This document shows positions 26,174 through 34,716 of a stretch of DNA of 64,000 nt, in pieces (the stretch's first letter is position 1; each line of letters opens with the position of its first letter). This DNA comes from an uncultured Muribaculaceae bacterium (GTDB lineage Bacteria; Bacteroidota; Bacteroidia; Bacteroidales; Muribaculaceae), in NCBI GenBank assembly GCA_910579675.1, contig CAJTUF010000007.1:54984-118983 (forward strand), in the 5' to 3' direction. The translations under genes and the position numbers were made by a program. Under the pieces are notes generated by a model that was not told the DNA's origin, did no database searches, and was given only the letters and a program-made list of their open reading frames with translations.

Positions 26174-26486
26174 GAAAGAGACACCGTTGCCGTCTTGCAG
26201 TTCTGCAGCTGATCAGGCGTTACACCCACCCATCTACGGACCAAGGCTCAATATCGACTCATTTATTGAAAAGGCAACCCTGACGTCCCGCGTTGCGACA
26301 ACGCGCCCCAGCCGGGGAATGGTGTGAAATGAAAAAATGTAAGTATGATATAATCTCTACTGTTTTTTTGCGACTAACAACGCTGTGGGCTCAGGAAACC
26401 GCAGAGTTGATTATCTCTAAAGAAACAAAGTGCCTAATGGCTTTGGTCCGGGGCTGCCTGATGAAGGTGGTGCCGGCTTTTTTATA
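26174..26486 (+). ncRNA. Candidate structured noncoding RNA upstream of rpsA
   Basis: About 310 bases between a full-consensus promoter and a terminator-like hairpin with a T run. Inside are a perfect 7-bp stem with a three-base loop (26289-26295 with 26299-26305), enclosed at a distance by acacc/ggtgt (26222-26226 with 26321-26325), and further G-C rich inverted segments. It does not carry the signatures of RNase P RNA, tmRNA or the SRP RNA. A 6S-like regulatory RNA is one possibility, and a long rpsA leader another. The boundaries are inferred. Confidence 0.45.
26447..26486 (+). terminator. Terminator-like hairpin at the end of the candidate RNA
   Basis: An 11-base arm on each side (from 26448 and to 26476) pairs with one mismatch and three G-T pairs, followed by a run of Ts from 26477. 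Confidence 0.55.
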
Positions 26487-26528
26487 TATATAATAGGTGA
26501 AAAATTAGGGCATTCAGAAGATTTTAGC

Positions 26529-26536
26529 TAACTTTG
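26529..26536 (+). promoter_or_regulatory. -7 element of rpsA
   Basis: TAACTTTG matches the consensus; the rpsA ATG is about 100 bases downstream. Confidence 0.6.
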
Positions 26537-26634
26537 CAGCCGCAAAGGAGGAAGTGCAGGCCGCCGAGTCGCTCCGGCTCAGGTGTGTGCCCGTGGCCCT
26601 CTGATGCTTAACCTTATTATTAACCAATTATTAA

Positions 26635-28425
26635 ATGACTGAAGAATTAAAAAATTCTCCGATTGCGGACTTCGATTGGGACGCATATGAGAAGGGCGAG
26701 ACCCACGGCGACAAGTCGCGCGAGGAGCTCACCAAGACTTACGATGAATCGCTCAACACCGTAAAGGACCGCGAAGTGACCGAGGGTACCGTTATCGCCC
26801 TCAACAAGCGCGAGGCAGTAGTCAACATCGGCTACAAGAGCGACGGCATCATCCCCATCAACGAGTTCCGCTACAACCCCGACCTCAAGGTTGGCGACAA
26901 GGTAGAAGTCTATGTCGAGAACCCCGAGGACAAGAAGGGTCAGCTCGTGCTCTCCCACCGCAAGGCTCGCGCAGCCAAATCGTGGGAGCGTATCAACCAG
27001 GCTCTTGAAAACAACGAAATCATCAAGGGTCTCATCACCTCCCGCACCAAGGGCGGTATGATTGTCGACGTGTTCGGCATCGAAGCCTTCCTCCCCGGCT
27101 CGCAGATCGACGTTCGTCCTATCCGCGACTACGATATCTTCGTAGGCAAGACCATGGAGTTTAAGGTTGTCAAGATCAATCAGGAATTCAAGAACGTGGT
27201 TGTCAGCCACAAGGCACTCATCGAGGCCGAGCTCGAGCAGCAGCGTCGCGAGATCATCTCGAAGCTCGAAAAGGGTCAGGTGCTCGAAGGTACAGTCAAG
27301 AACATCACCAACTACGGTGTGTTCATCGACCTTGGCGGTGTTGACGGCCTCATCCATATCACCGACCTCTCGTGGGGCCGCGTAAGCCACCCCAGCGAAG
27401 TGGTCGAGCTCGACCAGAAGCTCAATGTCGTTATTCTTGAGTTTGACAACGAGAAGAAGCGCATCGCTCTCGGTCTGAAGCAGCTCATGCCCCATCCCTG
27501 GGATGCCCTCGATCCCGACCTCAAGGTTGGCGACAAGGTTAAGGGCCGCGTAGTGGTTATGGCCGAATATGGCGCATTTGTGGAGGTAGCTCCCGGCGTA
27601 GAAGGCCTTATCCACGTGAGCGAGATGTCGTGGAGCCAGCACCTCCGTTCCGCCCAGGACTTCATGAAGGTGGGCGACGAAGTGGAGGCTGTGATCCTCA
27701 CCCTCGACCGCGAGGACCGCAAGATGAGCCTCGGCGTGAAGCAGCTCAAGAGCGATCCCTGGGAAAACATCGAGACCAAGTATCCCGTTGGCTCGCGCCA
27801 CACTGCAAAGGTTCGCAACTTCACCAACTTCGGCGTGTTTGTTGAGATCGAAGAGGGCGTTGACGGCCTCATCCACATCTCCGACCTCTCCTGGACCAAG
27901 AAGGTTAAGCACCCCAGCGAATTTACTCAGATCGGTGCCGACATCGAAGTGCAGGTGCTCGAGATCGACAAGGACAACCGTCGTCTCTCGCTCGGCCACA
28001 AGCAGCTCGAGGAGAACCCCTGGGATGTATTCGAGACCGTATTTACCGTTGGCTCTATCCACGAAGGCACCATCGTCGACATGGTAGAGAAGGGCGCCGT
28101 TGTAGCTCTCCCCTACGGTGTTGAAGGCTTCACCACTCCCAAGCACCTCGTGAAGGAGGATGGCAGCCAGGCCAAGGTTGACGAGAAGCTCAACTTCAAG
28201 GTGATCGAATTCAACAAGGATTCCAAGCGCATCATCCTCAGCCACTCGCGCATCTTTGAAGATGAAGCAAAGACTGAGCGCAACGAAGCCCGCAAGGCCC
28301 GCAAGGCTGCCGGCAACAAGCGTCAGGCCGAGGAGCAGAATGTAGTTACTCCCGCTATCGAGAAGACCACTCTCGGCGACCTCGCCGCTCTGGCTGCTCT
28401 CAAGGAGAAGCTCTCTGAGAAGTAA
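26635..28425 (+). CDS. rpsA: 30S ribosomal protein S1
   Basis: A 596-residue protein with six S1 RNA-binding domains. Examples of the repeat cores are EGTVIALNKREAVVNIGY (first), GTVKNITNYGVFIDLGG then VDGLIHITDLSW (third), VEGLIHVSEMSW (fourth) and VDGLIHISDLSWTKK (fifth). The sixth domain (GSIHEGTIVDMVEKGAVVAL) is the most divergent. S1 helps recruit mRNA to the 30S subunit. Codon use is strongly biased, as for a highly expressed gene. It is monocistronic with a strong terminator. Confidence 0.97.
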   Translation: MTEELKNSPIADFDWDAYEKGETHGDKSREELTKTYDESLNTVKDREVTEGTVIALNKREAVVNIGYKSDGIIPINEFRYNPDLKVGDKVEVYVENPEDKKGQLVLSHRKARAAKSWERINQALENNEIIKGLITSRTKGGMIVDVFGIEAFLPGSQIDVRPIRDYDIFVGKTMEFKVVKINQEFKNVVVSHKALIEAELEQQRREIISKLEKGQVLEGTVKNITNYGVFIDLGGVDGLIHITDLSWGRVSHPSEVVELDQKLNVVILEFDNEKKRIALGLKQLMPHPWDALDPDLKVGDKVKGRVVVMAEYGAFVEVAPGVEGLIHVSEMSWSQHLRSAQDFMKVGDEVEAVILTLDREDRKMSLGVKQLKSDPWENIETKYPVGSRHTAKVRNFTNFGVFVEIEEGVDGLIHISDLSWTKKVKHPSEFTQIGADIEVQVLEIDKDNRRLSLGHKQLEENPWDVFETVFTVGSIHEGTIVDMVEKGAVVALPYGVEGFTTPKHLVKEDGSQAKVDEKLNFKVIEFNKDSKRIILSHSRIFEDEAKTERNEARKARKAAGNKRQAEEQNVVTPAIEKTTLGDLAALAALKEKLSEK

Positions 28426-28450
28426 TCTGCTGAGATAGCATCATACATAA

Positions 28451-28502
28451 GAGCCTGCACAGCCGGATCTGATATTATCCTCTGTGCAGGCCTCTTTTTT
28501 TA
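28451..28502 (+). terminator. Terminator of rpsA
   Basis: Stem cctgcaca/tgtgcagg extended by gag/ctc (28451-28461 with 28483-28494), then a run of seven Ts. Confidence 0.85.
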
Positions 28503-28531
28503 TTTACATACATCAATCCACAATCATCACC

Positions 28532-28750
28532 ATGGAGATAGACCAAATGCAGAAACTCATTTGCGAGCTACGCGATGAGCGCGGTATGACCCGCGACCAG
28601 ATACGTCAAGAAATATTAAGGCGCGTGGAGGCAGAGGCAGCCGACGATGCCGACGACTACGACGAGGTGGAATGTGGCTTTGACCGACCCATCGCCGGGG
28701 TGCCCCTCCCTCCGGTGGATATCATGATCGACTATTGCCTCGGGGTGTGA
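28532..28750 (+). CDS. Small acidic hypothetical protein
   Basis: A 72-residue protein starting at the ATG at 28532 (MEIDQMQKLICELRDERGMT). The first half looks helical (DERGMTRDQIRQEILRRVEAEA) and the middle is very acidic (ADDADDYDEVECG). No signal peptide or known motif is visible. It follows the rpsA terminator by 30 bases. Coding status is supported by good codon style, but I do not recognise the family. Confidence 0.55.
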   Translation: MEIDQMQKLICELRDERGMTRDQIRQEILRRVEAEAADDADDYDEVECGFDRPIAGVPLPPVDIMIDYCLGV

Positions 28751-28796
28751 CGACAGCCCTCAGTTGAAAGCTATCTCCTCCTTGCCAACAGACAAG

Positions 28797-28842
28797 AAAA
28801 AAAGCGGCGGCTCGGACCATTGAAATGGTACCGCGCCGCCTG
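28797..28842 (-). terminator. Terminator of prs
   Basis: On the minus strand, stem ggcggc with an inner ggtaccat/atggtcc stem and a run of Ts after it. It lies 27 bases after the prs stop. Confidence 0.8.
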
Positions 28843-28868
28843 CGTTTATTCTGTATAGCAGCAGGTGC

Positions 28869-29813
28869 TTACTTGAAGAGATACTGCGAAGAGATCGACT
28901 GGTTGTTGTGGACACGGGAGATGGTGTCGGCAAACATACGGGCAACAGAGAGCACAGTTACTTTGGGACACTCCTTGGTGTAGGGGATCGAGTTGGTGAA
29001 GATCATCTCTACCATCTCGGAGTCGTTGATGCGGTCGGTAGCCGGATCGCTCATGATGGCGTGAGAGGCGAGAGCGCGCACAGATTTTGCGCCTTTGCTC
29101 ATGAGGAGGTCGGCTGCCTTGGCTATGGTGCCGGCGGTGTCGACCATATCATCGATGAGAATCACATTCTTTCCTTCCACATCGCCTATGACGGTCATGT
29201 CGGCCACCACATTGGCGCGGGCACGCTGTTTGTGGCAGAGCACCAGGGGGCAGTCGAGATATTTGGCATAAGAGTTTGCTCGCTTGGCACCGCCAACGTC
29301 GGGAGTGGCTATGCAGAGATCGGGGAGCTTGAGCGATTTGATGTAGGGGATGAATACCGACGAGGCATAGAGATGGTCGACGGGAACATCGAAGAAGCCT
29401 TGGATCTGGTCGGCGTGGAGATCCATGGTGATCACACGGTCAACACCGGCGGCAGTGAGCAGATTGGCCACAAGTTTGGCGCCTATCGACACGCGGGGCT
29501 TATCCTTGCGGTCCTGACGGGCCCATCCGAAGTAGGGCATGACTGCAATGACGGAGTGGGCCGATGCGCGCTTTGCAGCGTCGATCATCAGAAGCAGCTC
29601 CATAAGGTTGTCGCAATTGGGGAAGGTCGACTGAACGAGATACACCTCGCAGCCACGGATAGGCTCTTCAAACGACACTTCAAACTCGCCGTCGGCAAAG
29701 TGGGTGATGTTCATTTTGCCGAGTTCGATACCGAGTTCGCGGCAAATCTCTTCGGCCATATAGTTTGACTTTGTGCCGGAGAAAATCTTGATGGGATGGA
29801 TGATGGATTTCAT
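28869..29813 (-). CDS. prs: Ribose-phosphate pyrophosphokinase
   Basis: A 314-residue enzyme that makes PRPP from ribose-5-phosphate and ATP for nucleotide, histidine and tryptophan synthesis. Visible motifs: FADGEFEVSFEE (residues 40-51), the flexible-loop region MPYFGWARQDRKDKPRVSIGAKL, VDRVITMDLHADQIQGFF, and the PRPP-binding loop NVILIDDMVDTAGTI. Length and start (MKSIIHPIKIFSGTKSNYMA) are normal. It lies downstream of the GH13 gene on the same strand, with a 45-base gap. Confidence 0.96.
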   Translation of the reverse strand: MKSIIHPIKIFSGTKSNYMAEEICRELGIELGKMNITHFADGEFEVSFEEPIRGCEVYLVQSTFPNCDNLMELLLMIDAAKRASAHSVIAVMPYFGWARQDRKDKPRVSIGAKLVANLLTAAGVDRVITMDLHADQIQGFFDVPVDHLYASSVFIPYIKSLKLPDLCIATPDVGGAKRANSYAKYLDCPLVLCHKQRARANVVADMTVIGDVEGKNVILIDDMVDTAGTIAKAADLLMSKGAKSVRALASHAIMSDPATDRINDSEMVEMIFTNSIPYTKECPKVTVLSVARMFADTISRVHNNQSISSQYLFK

Positions 29814-29858
29814 ATATCTCGGGGATGGATCTTATGATATTTCGTTTTGGATTTGACC

Positions 29859-31571
29859 TTAGGAATGGGTGAAGCGCCACACCACGGCATCGTATGGCTG
29901 GAGGAATGTGTGGAAAGGTGCTTCGGATGAGAATACTTTCGATTCCTTTCGTCCGGAAATGAGCTCTGTGGCTGGTTTGGCCGACTGGTTGTCGCGGAGC
30001 TGCAGCATCTCGAAAGCATGAGAGGGTATGTTGATGCGCAGATCGGCCGAGTCGGGGCCGAAGTTGACCGCAATGAGTAGGGTTTCGGCGGGTGTGGAAC
30101 GCAGGAACGCGTAGTGGCGGTGGGGGTTGAACGATGGGTTGTCATAGTTGACATACATCAGATCGAAGAATCGGCCGCGGGTTATGGCTTTCTGATTTGC
30201 AGCTATCTGAAGTATGTTGATATACTGTCCGCGGAGCCACTGCTCGCGGGGTGTGAGAAGCGCTGCCGATGGATGGCCTTCGCCGTCGCCGGTGAGCCAG
30301 CGGCGTATGGTGCCCACGCTCCAGTAGTCGAAGATGGTGGTGCGTCCGTCGCGGCCCGAATATCCCTCTTCGTCGGTGGCGGGTTCGCCGAGTTCCTGAC
30401 CCATGTATATCATCATTGGGCCTGTGTTGATCATCGAGCTTACAACGAGCGAGGGTATCACTTTGGCAGGATCGCCGGCATATTGCGGCGATGCAAAACG
30501 CTGCTCGTCGTGATTTTCGAGGAAGTTGAGCATATGGGGTCCGAGGCCTTCTGTCTGCTGCCAGCAGGATGTGAGGGCGGCTGCCGAAACTGATCCGGTC
30601 TGTATGGCGCGGAGAGTGTCGTAGATGCCGGTCTTGTCGTAGAGGTAGTCGAAGCCGCCTACGGTCACAAACGGACGATAGAGCTTGATATCATAAAGCT
30701 CGGCGATGAAAATAACGCGCGGAAATTCGGCCTTGAGGTTGCTGATGGCCCACTGCCAGAATTCGAGGGGCACCATGTGGACCATATCGCAGCGGAATCC
30801 GTCGATGCCCTTCGAGGCCCAGTATCGCAGGATGTGGAGCATCTTGTGCCAGGTGGGTGGGATGGGATCGAAATGGTGGGAGCCGTTGGCTGGATCGACG
30901 CCATAGTTGAGCTTCACGGTGTCGTACCAGTCGTTGTGGCTGGGAAAAGCGTTGTAGCAGTCGTTGCCCGAAGCCTTTGCTGGAAATTCCACATAGGCCT
31001 GCTTGCCGTTGCCGAGGTCGACATCACAGGGAGCGAAGAGCTGGCGTGTGATGTAGTAGAAGTTGTTGGAAGGGGAGAAGAACATATCGGTGTTGTCGCC
31101 AACGCCAAGATCGTCGGGAGCGTCGGCAGGAGCGGCGTCGGAGCTGTAGCGGCGGGCAACATGATTGGGCACGAAGTCGATTATGACATTGAGGCCGGCG
31201 TCGTGGGTGCGGGCCACGAGGGCTTCAAACTCCTCCATGCGCTTGTCGGGATCGACCGCCAGATCGGGGTCGATGTCGTAGTAGTCGCTGATGGCGTAGG
31301 GTGAGCCTGCCTGCCCTTTCACCACATGGGGATTGTCGCGCTTGATGCCATGATCGGAGTAGTCGGGGCAATGTGCGTGTTCGATAACACCTGTATACCA
31401 CACATGGCTCACCGAGAGGTCTTTGATGCCACGGAGCACAGCCGATGTTATGTCGGCCAGCTTGCCGCAACCATTTTGTTCAATTGTTCCCGAGGGAATG
31501 CACTTATCGTTGTAGTTGGTAAAGAGGCGTGGGAGCAACTGATAGATGATTGGCTTGCGGGATTGGTTCAT
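29859..31571 (-). CDS. GH13 alpha-amylase-family enzyme, probably cytoplasmic
   Basis: A 570-residue glycoside hydrolase of family 13. The catalytic triad is Asp262 (GFRCDMVHM, nucleophile), Glu291 (IFIAELYD, acid/base) and Asp355 (FLENHDEQR, transition-state stabiliser); DFVPNHVARRY at 132 is conserved region I. The N-terminus is KPIIYQLLPRLFTNYND and has no signal peptide, so the enzyme probably acts on cytoplasmic maltodextrin or glycogen, unlike the secreted SusG type. The start is the ATG at 31571. Substrate specificity is not determined from sequence alone. Confidence 0.9.
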   Translation of the reverse strand: MNQSRKPIIYQLLPRLFTNYNDKCIPSGTIEQNGCGKLADITSAVLRGIKDLSVSHVWYTGVIEHAHCPDYSDHGIKRDNPHVVKGQAGSPYAISDYYDIDPDLAVDPDKRMEEFEALVARTHDAGLNVIIDFVPNHVARRYSSDAAPADAPDDLGVGDNTDMFFSPSNNFYYITRQLFAPCDVDLGNGKQAYVEFPAKASGNDCYNAFPSHNDWYDTVKLNYGVDPANGSHHFDPIPPTWHKMLHILRYWASKGIDGFRCDMVHMVPLEFWQWAISNLKAEFPRVIFIAELYDIKLYRPFVTVGGFDYLYDKTGIYDTLRAIQTGSVSAAALTSCWQQTEGLGPHMLNFLENHDEQRFASPQYAGDPAKVIPSLVVSSMINTGPMMIYMGQELGEPATDEEGYSGRDGRTTIFDYWSVGTIRRWLTGDGEGHPSAALLTPREQWLRGQYINILQIAANQKAITRGRFFDLMYVNYDNPSFNPHRHYAFLRSTPAETLLIAVNFGPDSADLRINIPSHAFEMLQLRDNQSAKPATELISGRKESKVFSSEAPFHTFLQPYDAVVWRFTHS

Positions 31572-31601
31572 GGTTGAGGACTGTGATTGGTACAAAAGAA
31601 A

Positions 31602-32387
31602 CTATATTTTAATGGAAGTAGACCTGAGGGCTTTGAGAGCGGCTTCGTAGCCGATGGAAAAGACGCGTTCGGTCTGTGACAGATCAAACACGTTGAGCTC
31701 TGCTATATCGTCGAAGGAGATGGAGAGGTCGCACATAGCCAAATCGGGCACCGCGTTGCTTTTGGCTACGAGGTTGAATGTGCGTATAGCTGTGTCGATG
31801 AGGCCGTTGCGACTTATGTCGCGGGCTCTCACCGGCGAACAGTTAATGCCGATAAGTATTTTGCACTCGTCGCGTATGGCCCAGGCCGGCAGATTGTGGA
31901 GCAGGCCTCCGTCGACATAGCGGGTGTTGTTGATCACGGCGGGCTGAAAAACGATGGGGATGGAGCATGAAGCCGCCACGGCCTCGCTGACCGATCCTTT
32001 GCGGAAGGCTTCGGGTTTGCCACTGTCGAAGTTGGTTACACCCACAACGGTGGGGATGGGCATATCCTCAAGGTTGGCCACAGGGATCGACTCGGAGAGG
32101 AACCGACGGAATCGGTCGAGGCTGAAAAATCCACCGTGAGGAACGGTAAATTCGGCAAGATCATTGAAGCGGGCTCCATTAAACAATTCAAGAATCTTGC
32201 GTGGATGCAGACCGGCGGCATACATTGCGGCCACCACTGATCCGGCCGACACTCCCGCTATTATGTCGGGCCTAATGCCGGCTTGCTCAAGCGCCATCAG
32301 GGCTCCGGCGTGTGCAAATCCACGCGCCCCGCCTCCGGAGAGGGCGACACCAATCCTGTAGGGTGGTTTTGAGAATAGATTGAGCAT
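31602..32387 (-). CDS. Patatin-like phospholipase
   Basis: A 261-residue protein. It has the oxyanion hole GGGARG (18-23), the nucleophile elbow GVSAG with Ser47, and the dyad Asp in YVDGGLLHNLP (about residue 155). The catalytic layout is complete, as in RssA/ExoU-type bacterial patatins. There is no signal peptide, so it is likely cytoplasmic or membrane-associated. It lies 30 bases upstream of the GH13 gene on the same strand and has its own promoter. The lipid substrate is unknown. Confidence 0.9.
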   Translation of the reverse strand: MLNLFSKPPYRIGVALSGGGARGFAHAGALMALEQAGIRPDIIAGVSAGSVVAAMYAAGLHPRKILELFNGARFNDLAEFTVPHGGFFSLDRFRRFLSESIPVANLEDMPIPTVVGVTNFDSGKPEAFRKGSVSEAVAASCSIPIVFQPAVINNTRYVDGGLLHNLPAWAIRDECKILIGINCSPVRARDISRNGLIDTAIRTFNLVAKSNAVPDLAMCDLSISFDDIAELNVFDLSQTERVFSIGYEAALKALRSTSIKI

Positions 32388-32413
32388 AGCTTGAGCGGGA
32401 TAGTATGCGACTG

Positions 32414-32446
32414 CAAAATTACAAAACTTTCGCGATATAACCCAAA
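32414..32446 (-). promoter_or_regulatory. Promoter of the patatin gene
   Basis: On the minus strand: TTTG (32443-32446), 21 bases, TAATTTTG (32414-32421). The start codon is 27 bases downstream. Confidence 0.7.
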
Positions 32447-32507
32447 GGGTAGGTAAATAAGATACCGCGTAGTTGAGTTGGTGGTCGCAAGTCGGGGCTG
32501 GAGCGGC

Positions 32508-32897
32508 CTATTTGTGGGAGAATCGTCCGAGGAGCCATGCGCCACCTGCGGCAACCACTCCCAGTGCGTCGGCATAGAAGTCGGCCCGCTCAGCCTGACG
32601 ACCGAGCCCCATGGCACGCTGGAGCATTTCGATGGCAGCTCCAGACGCTATGCCTACTGCGAATATAACCAGCAGGATAAGGATGTTGAGGGGGCGACGA
32701 CGGAAGGTGTCGGACATGAAAATAGCCGTAAGGCCGCCAAACATAAGGGCATGTGCCATCTTGTCGGCTCCTTCCCACAGCTGCACTTTATTGTCGGGCA
32801 GAGGATCGGGCGAGAGGGTGAGCCAAAGGAGCACTGATACCGCGCATATCGACGGGAGGTAGCGGAGCGGACCTGAGAATAGGGATTCGGCAGTCAT
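32508..32897 (-). CDS. VanZ-like membrane protein
   Basis: A 129-residue protein with four predicted membrane segments and VanZ-type motifs: WLTLSPDPLPD in the first loop, WEGADKMAHALMFGGLTAIF, and AIEMLQRAMGLGRQAERADFYADALGVV near the end. VanZ-like proteins are small membrane proteins of mostly unknown role (VanZ itself affects teicoplanin resistance). It starts two bases after the stop of the aspartic protease gene, so the two form an operon. Confidence 0.8.
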   Translation of the reverse strand: MTAESLFSGPLRYLPSICAVSVLLWLTLSPDPLPDNKVQLWEGADKMAHALMFGGLTAIFMSDTFRRRPLNILILLVIFAVGIASGAAIEMLQRAMGLGRQAERADFYADALGVVAAGGAWLLGRFSHK

Positions 32898-32899
32898 CG

Positions 32900-33964
32900 T
32901 CAGGGCTTGGGGTCGATGGCGGTGGAGTCGTCTTTCAGGAAGCCTTTGGATTTCCGGGTAGACAGTGAATCGGCCTTTACCCGGCCAGTGAAGTGCTGGC
33001 GAGGGAGGGGTACATATGGGCGCAGAGCCACAGTGCGGGTTGGGAAATCGATGAGCAAATCCTGAGTGAACACGTTGATGGGATTGACTGTGTAGGGCTC
33101 TTCGTCGTTGTCGCTGTAGAAAGCTTTCTGCGATCCGGCTCGGTTGCCGAGCTCAACCCACACATTGTTTGTCTTGGCGGGATAAACACCGAGCTGCGAC
33201 ACGATGATATCTTCGTCGAGGCGCCGGCGCGATTGCTCGGCGCGCGATGCGGGGAGCTTCACGGCGGCCTGACGCAGACCTGTGTCGATGAAGTAGGAGT
33301 CGGTGATGTTGTCGACCTCTATATCTATGTAGTAACGCTTTCCAGGCCATAGGGAGTGGGATGGCCATATCGATGCTTTGAAGTCGGAAAAATCCTGATA
33401 GCCATCGGGGCGTTTGCTGTGGAGGCGGATCAGCCGGTTGTTGTAGAGATATTCCACAGCAAAGCGCTGGATTATGTCGATGCCGAATGCCGACACTGCA
33501 TCTTTGCCCTCCACAAGCACAAATTCGGCGTCGTGCAACACGGAGTCGTGTTCGGGATCTGGAACCTTTATGACGCCGGTGCCGGAGGAGTCGGGGGTGG
33601 AGGTGATAAAAGTGAGAGGGAGATCAATAACATATCTGTCGAGGCTGCCATGGAATGAGCCGTCGGAAGTGCGACCGAATACCGGCATGGTACGCTTTAC
33701 GATTTTTACGCCCATTTTGCGCAGACGGTCGAGATCGCTGGCTGTGATACACGACACGTCACTTCCGGTGTCGAGTTTGAATCTCAAACCATCCATCACT
33801 TCAACCGTGAGTGGATTGGATGAAACTACCGGCAAGGAAGCCACAACGGAGCTATCGGCGACCGGTGCAAGATCCGACTGGGTGTCGAGAGCAATCAGTC
33901 CGGTGCCGACAGCCGCTGCGGCCACCAGCACTCCGATCACTGTAGAAATAATCTTGCGTTTCAT
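32900..33964 (-). CDS. Retropepsin-like aspartic protease, membrane-anchored
   Basis: A 354-residue protein with an N-terminal membrane anchor or signal (residues 4-26) and the aspartyl protease motif LDTGSDVSCI with Asp65. A possible second domain has YFIDTGLRQAAVKLPASR with another D-T-G around residue 235. The two DTG sites would make a pepsin-like pair in one chain, similar to clan AA single-chain proteases. The protein therefore faces the periplasm or outer surface. The substrate is unknown. It is the first gene of a two-gene unit with the VanZ-like protein. Confidence 0.75.
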   Translation of the reverse strand: MKRKIISTVIGVLVAAAAVGTGLIALDTQSDLAPVADSSVVASLPVVSSNPLTVEVMDGLRFKLDTGSDVSCITASDLDRLRKMGVKIVKRTMPVFGRTSDGSFHGSLDRYVIDLPLTFITSTPDSSGTGVIKVPDPEHDSVLHDAEFVLVEGKDAVSAFGIDIIQRFAVEYLYNNRLIRLHSKRPDGYQDFSDFKASIWPSHSLWPGKRYYIDIEVDNITDSYFIDTGLRQAAVKLPASRAEQSRRRLDEDIIVSQLGVYPAKTNNVWVELGNRAGSQKAFYSDNDEEPYTVNPINVFTQDLLIDFPTRTVALRPYVPLPRQHFTGRVKADSLSTRKSKGFLKDDSTAIDPKP

Positions 33965-33972
33965 TTCGTATG

Positions 33973-34003
33973 CAAAGATATTCCAACAGATTGAAGCCAC
34001 AAA
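33973..34003 (-). promoter_or_regulatory. Near-leaderless promoter of the aspartic protease/VanZ unit
   Basis: On the minus strand: TTTG (34000-34003), 19 bases, TATCTTTG (33973-33980). The -7 element ends eight bases from the ATG, so the mRNA would have almost no leader. Confidence 0.7.
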
Positions 34004-34167
34004 AACAGTCACAGCATTGTGACACTATTGACAAATAAAAGTTACCTTAATCGTGGAGTTTCCGAACATCCCGACGCTATGTCGTGTTATACCGGAAATC
34101 AAAACCCATCCATTCTCCAACAAATCCAGTAAACAACATCAACAACCACACCACACACTTCATCGAC

Positions 34168-34689
34168 ATGAAACGTTTATTACTTGCTATTGCAGCTATC
34201 GCATCGATCGCATTCGGATCATATGCTCAGAAGACTCAGCTCTATGTTTCCTATGGCGGCTATACCCAGATGGACGCCACCGATTGCCACGACGATTGGA
34301 GCCATGTAAACAACGCCTGGGGCGCCATCAACGCCGGTATCGACTTCCGCATCCTCCCTCAGCTCCGTATCGGCCCCAGCTACACATTCTCCAGCTGCAC
34401 CACCAAGGGTGAGCACCACAGCAATATCGCCTACCATGCCATCCTCTTCAACCTCAAGTATGACTATTATCGCAACAGTATCGTGCGCCTTTATGCCCAC
34501 GGAGGTGTAGGTGCGGTGATCTCCCACATGATGCCCCGCCACGACGATGCCTACAACAAGTCGTATTTCGCCTACCAGATTGTGCCGCTCGGTGCCGAGG
34601 CAGCGATAAGCCGCTCGGTGGCTCTGTTTGGCGAGCTCGGTTTTGGCGCTCAGGGTCTGCTGCAGGTCGGTCTGAAATTCAACATCTGA
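34168..34689 (+). CDS. Small outer membrane beta-barrel protein
   Basis: A 173-residue protein with a signal peptide (MKRLLLAIAAIASIAFGSYAQ) and about eight amphipathic strands (TQLYVSYGGYTQ, LRIGPSYTFSS, FNLKYDYY, LYAHGGVGAVISH, ALFGELGFGAQGLLQVGLKF), as in eight-stranded barrels of the OmpW/OmpX type. No plug or binding motif is visible. The ATG at 34168 is chosen because it gives the signal peptide. Upstream starts in the same frame are less plausible. Function unknown. Confidence 0.75.
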   Translation: MKRLLLAIAAIASIAFGSYAQKTQLYVSYGGYTQMDATDCHDDWSHVNNAWGAINAGIDFRILPQLRIGPSYTFSSCTTKGEHHSNIAYHAILFNLKYDYYRNSIVRLYAHGGVGAVISHMMPRHDDAYNKSYFAYQIVPLGAEAAISRSVALFGELGFGAQGLLQVGLKFNI

Positions 34690-34716
34690 TCGGCAAATCA
34701 CACAAAATATAAGGCC

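Larger units (their letters stand above)
25928..26634. other. Intergenic region between EF-G2 and rpsA
   Basis: About 700 bases without a protein gene. The left part is the leader and promoter region of the EF-G2 gene (a TAAATTTA element reads leftward near 26005, weak). The middle holds a candidate noncoding RNA with its own promoter and terminator (26137-26486). The right part has the -7 element and leader of rpsA. No convincing coding ORF was found. Confidence 0.7.

Noticed and set aside
26647..28245. 532-codon open frame on the minus strand, antisense to rpsA
   Set aside because: It is the mirror of the strongly codon-biased rpsA gene; the protein is low-complexity in V, D, H and L and matches no family.
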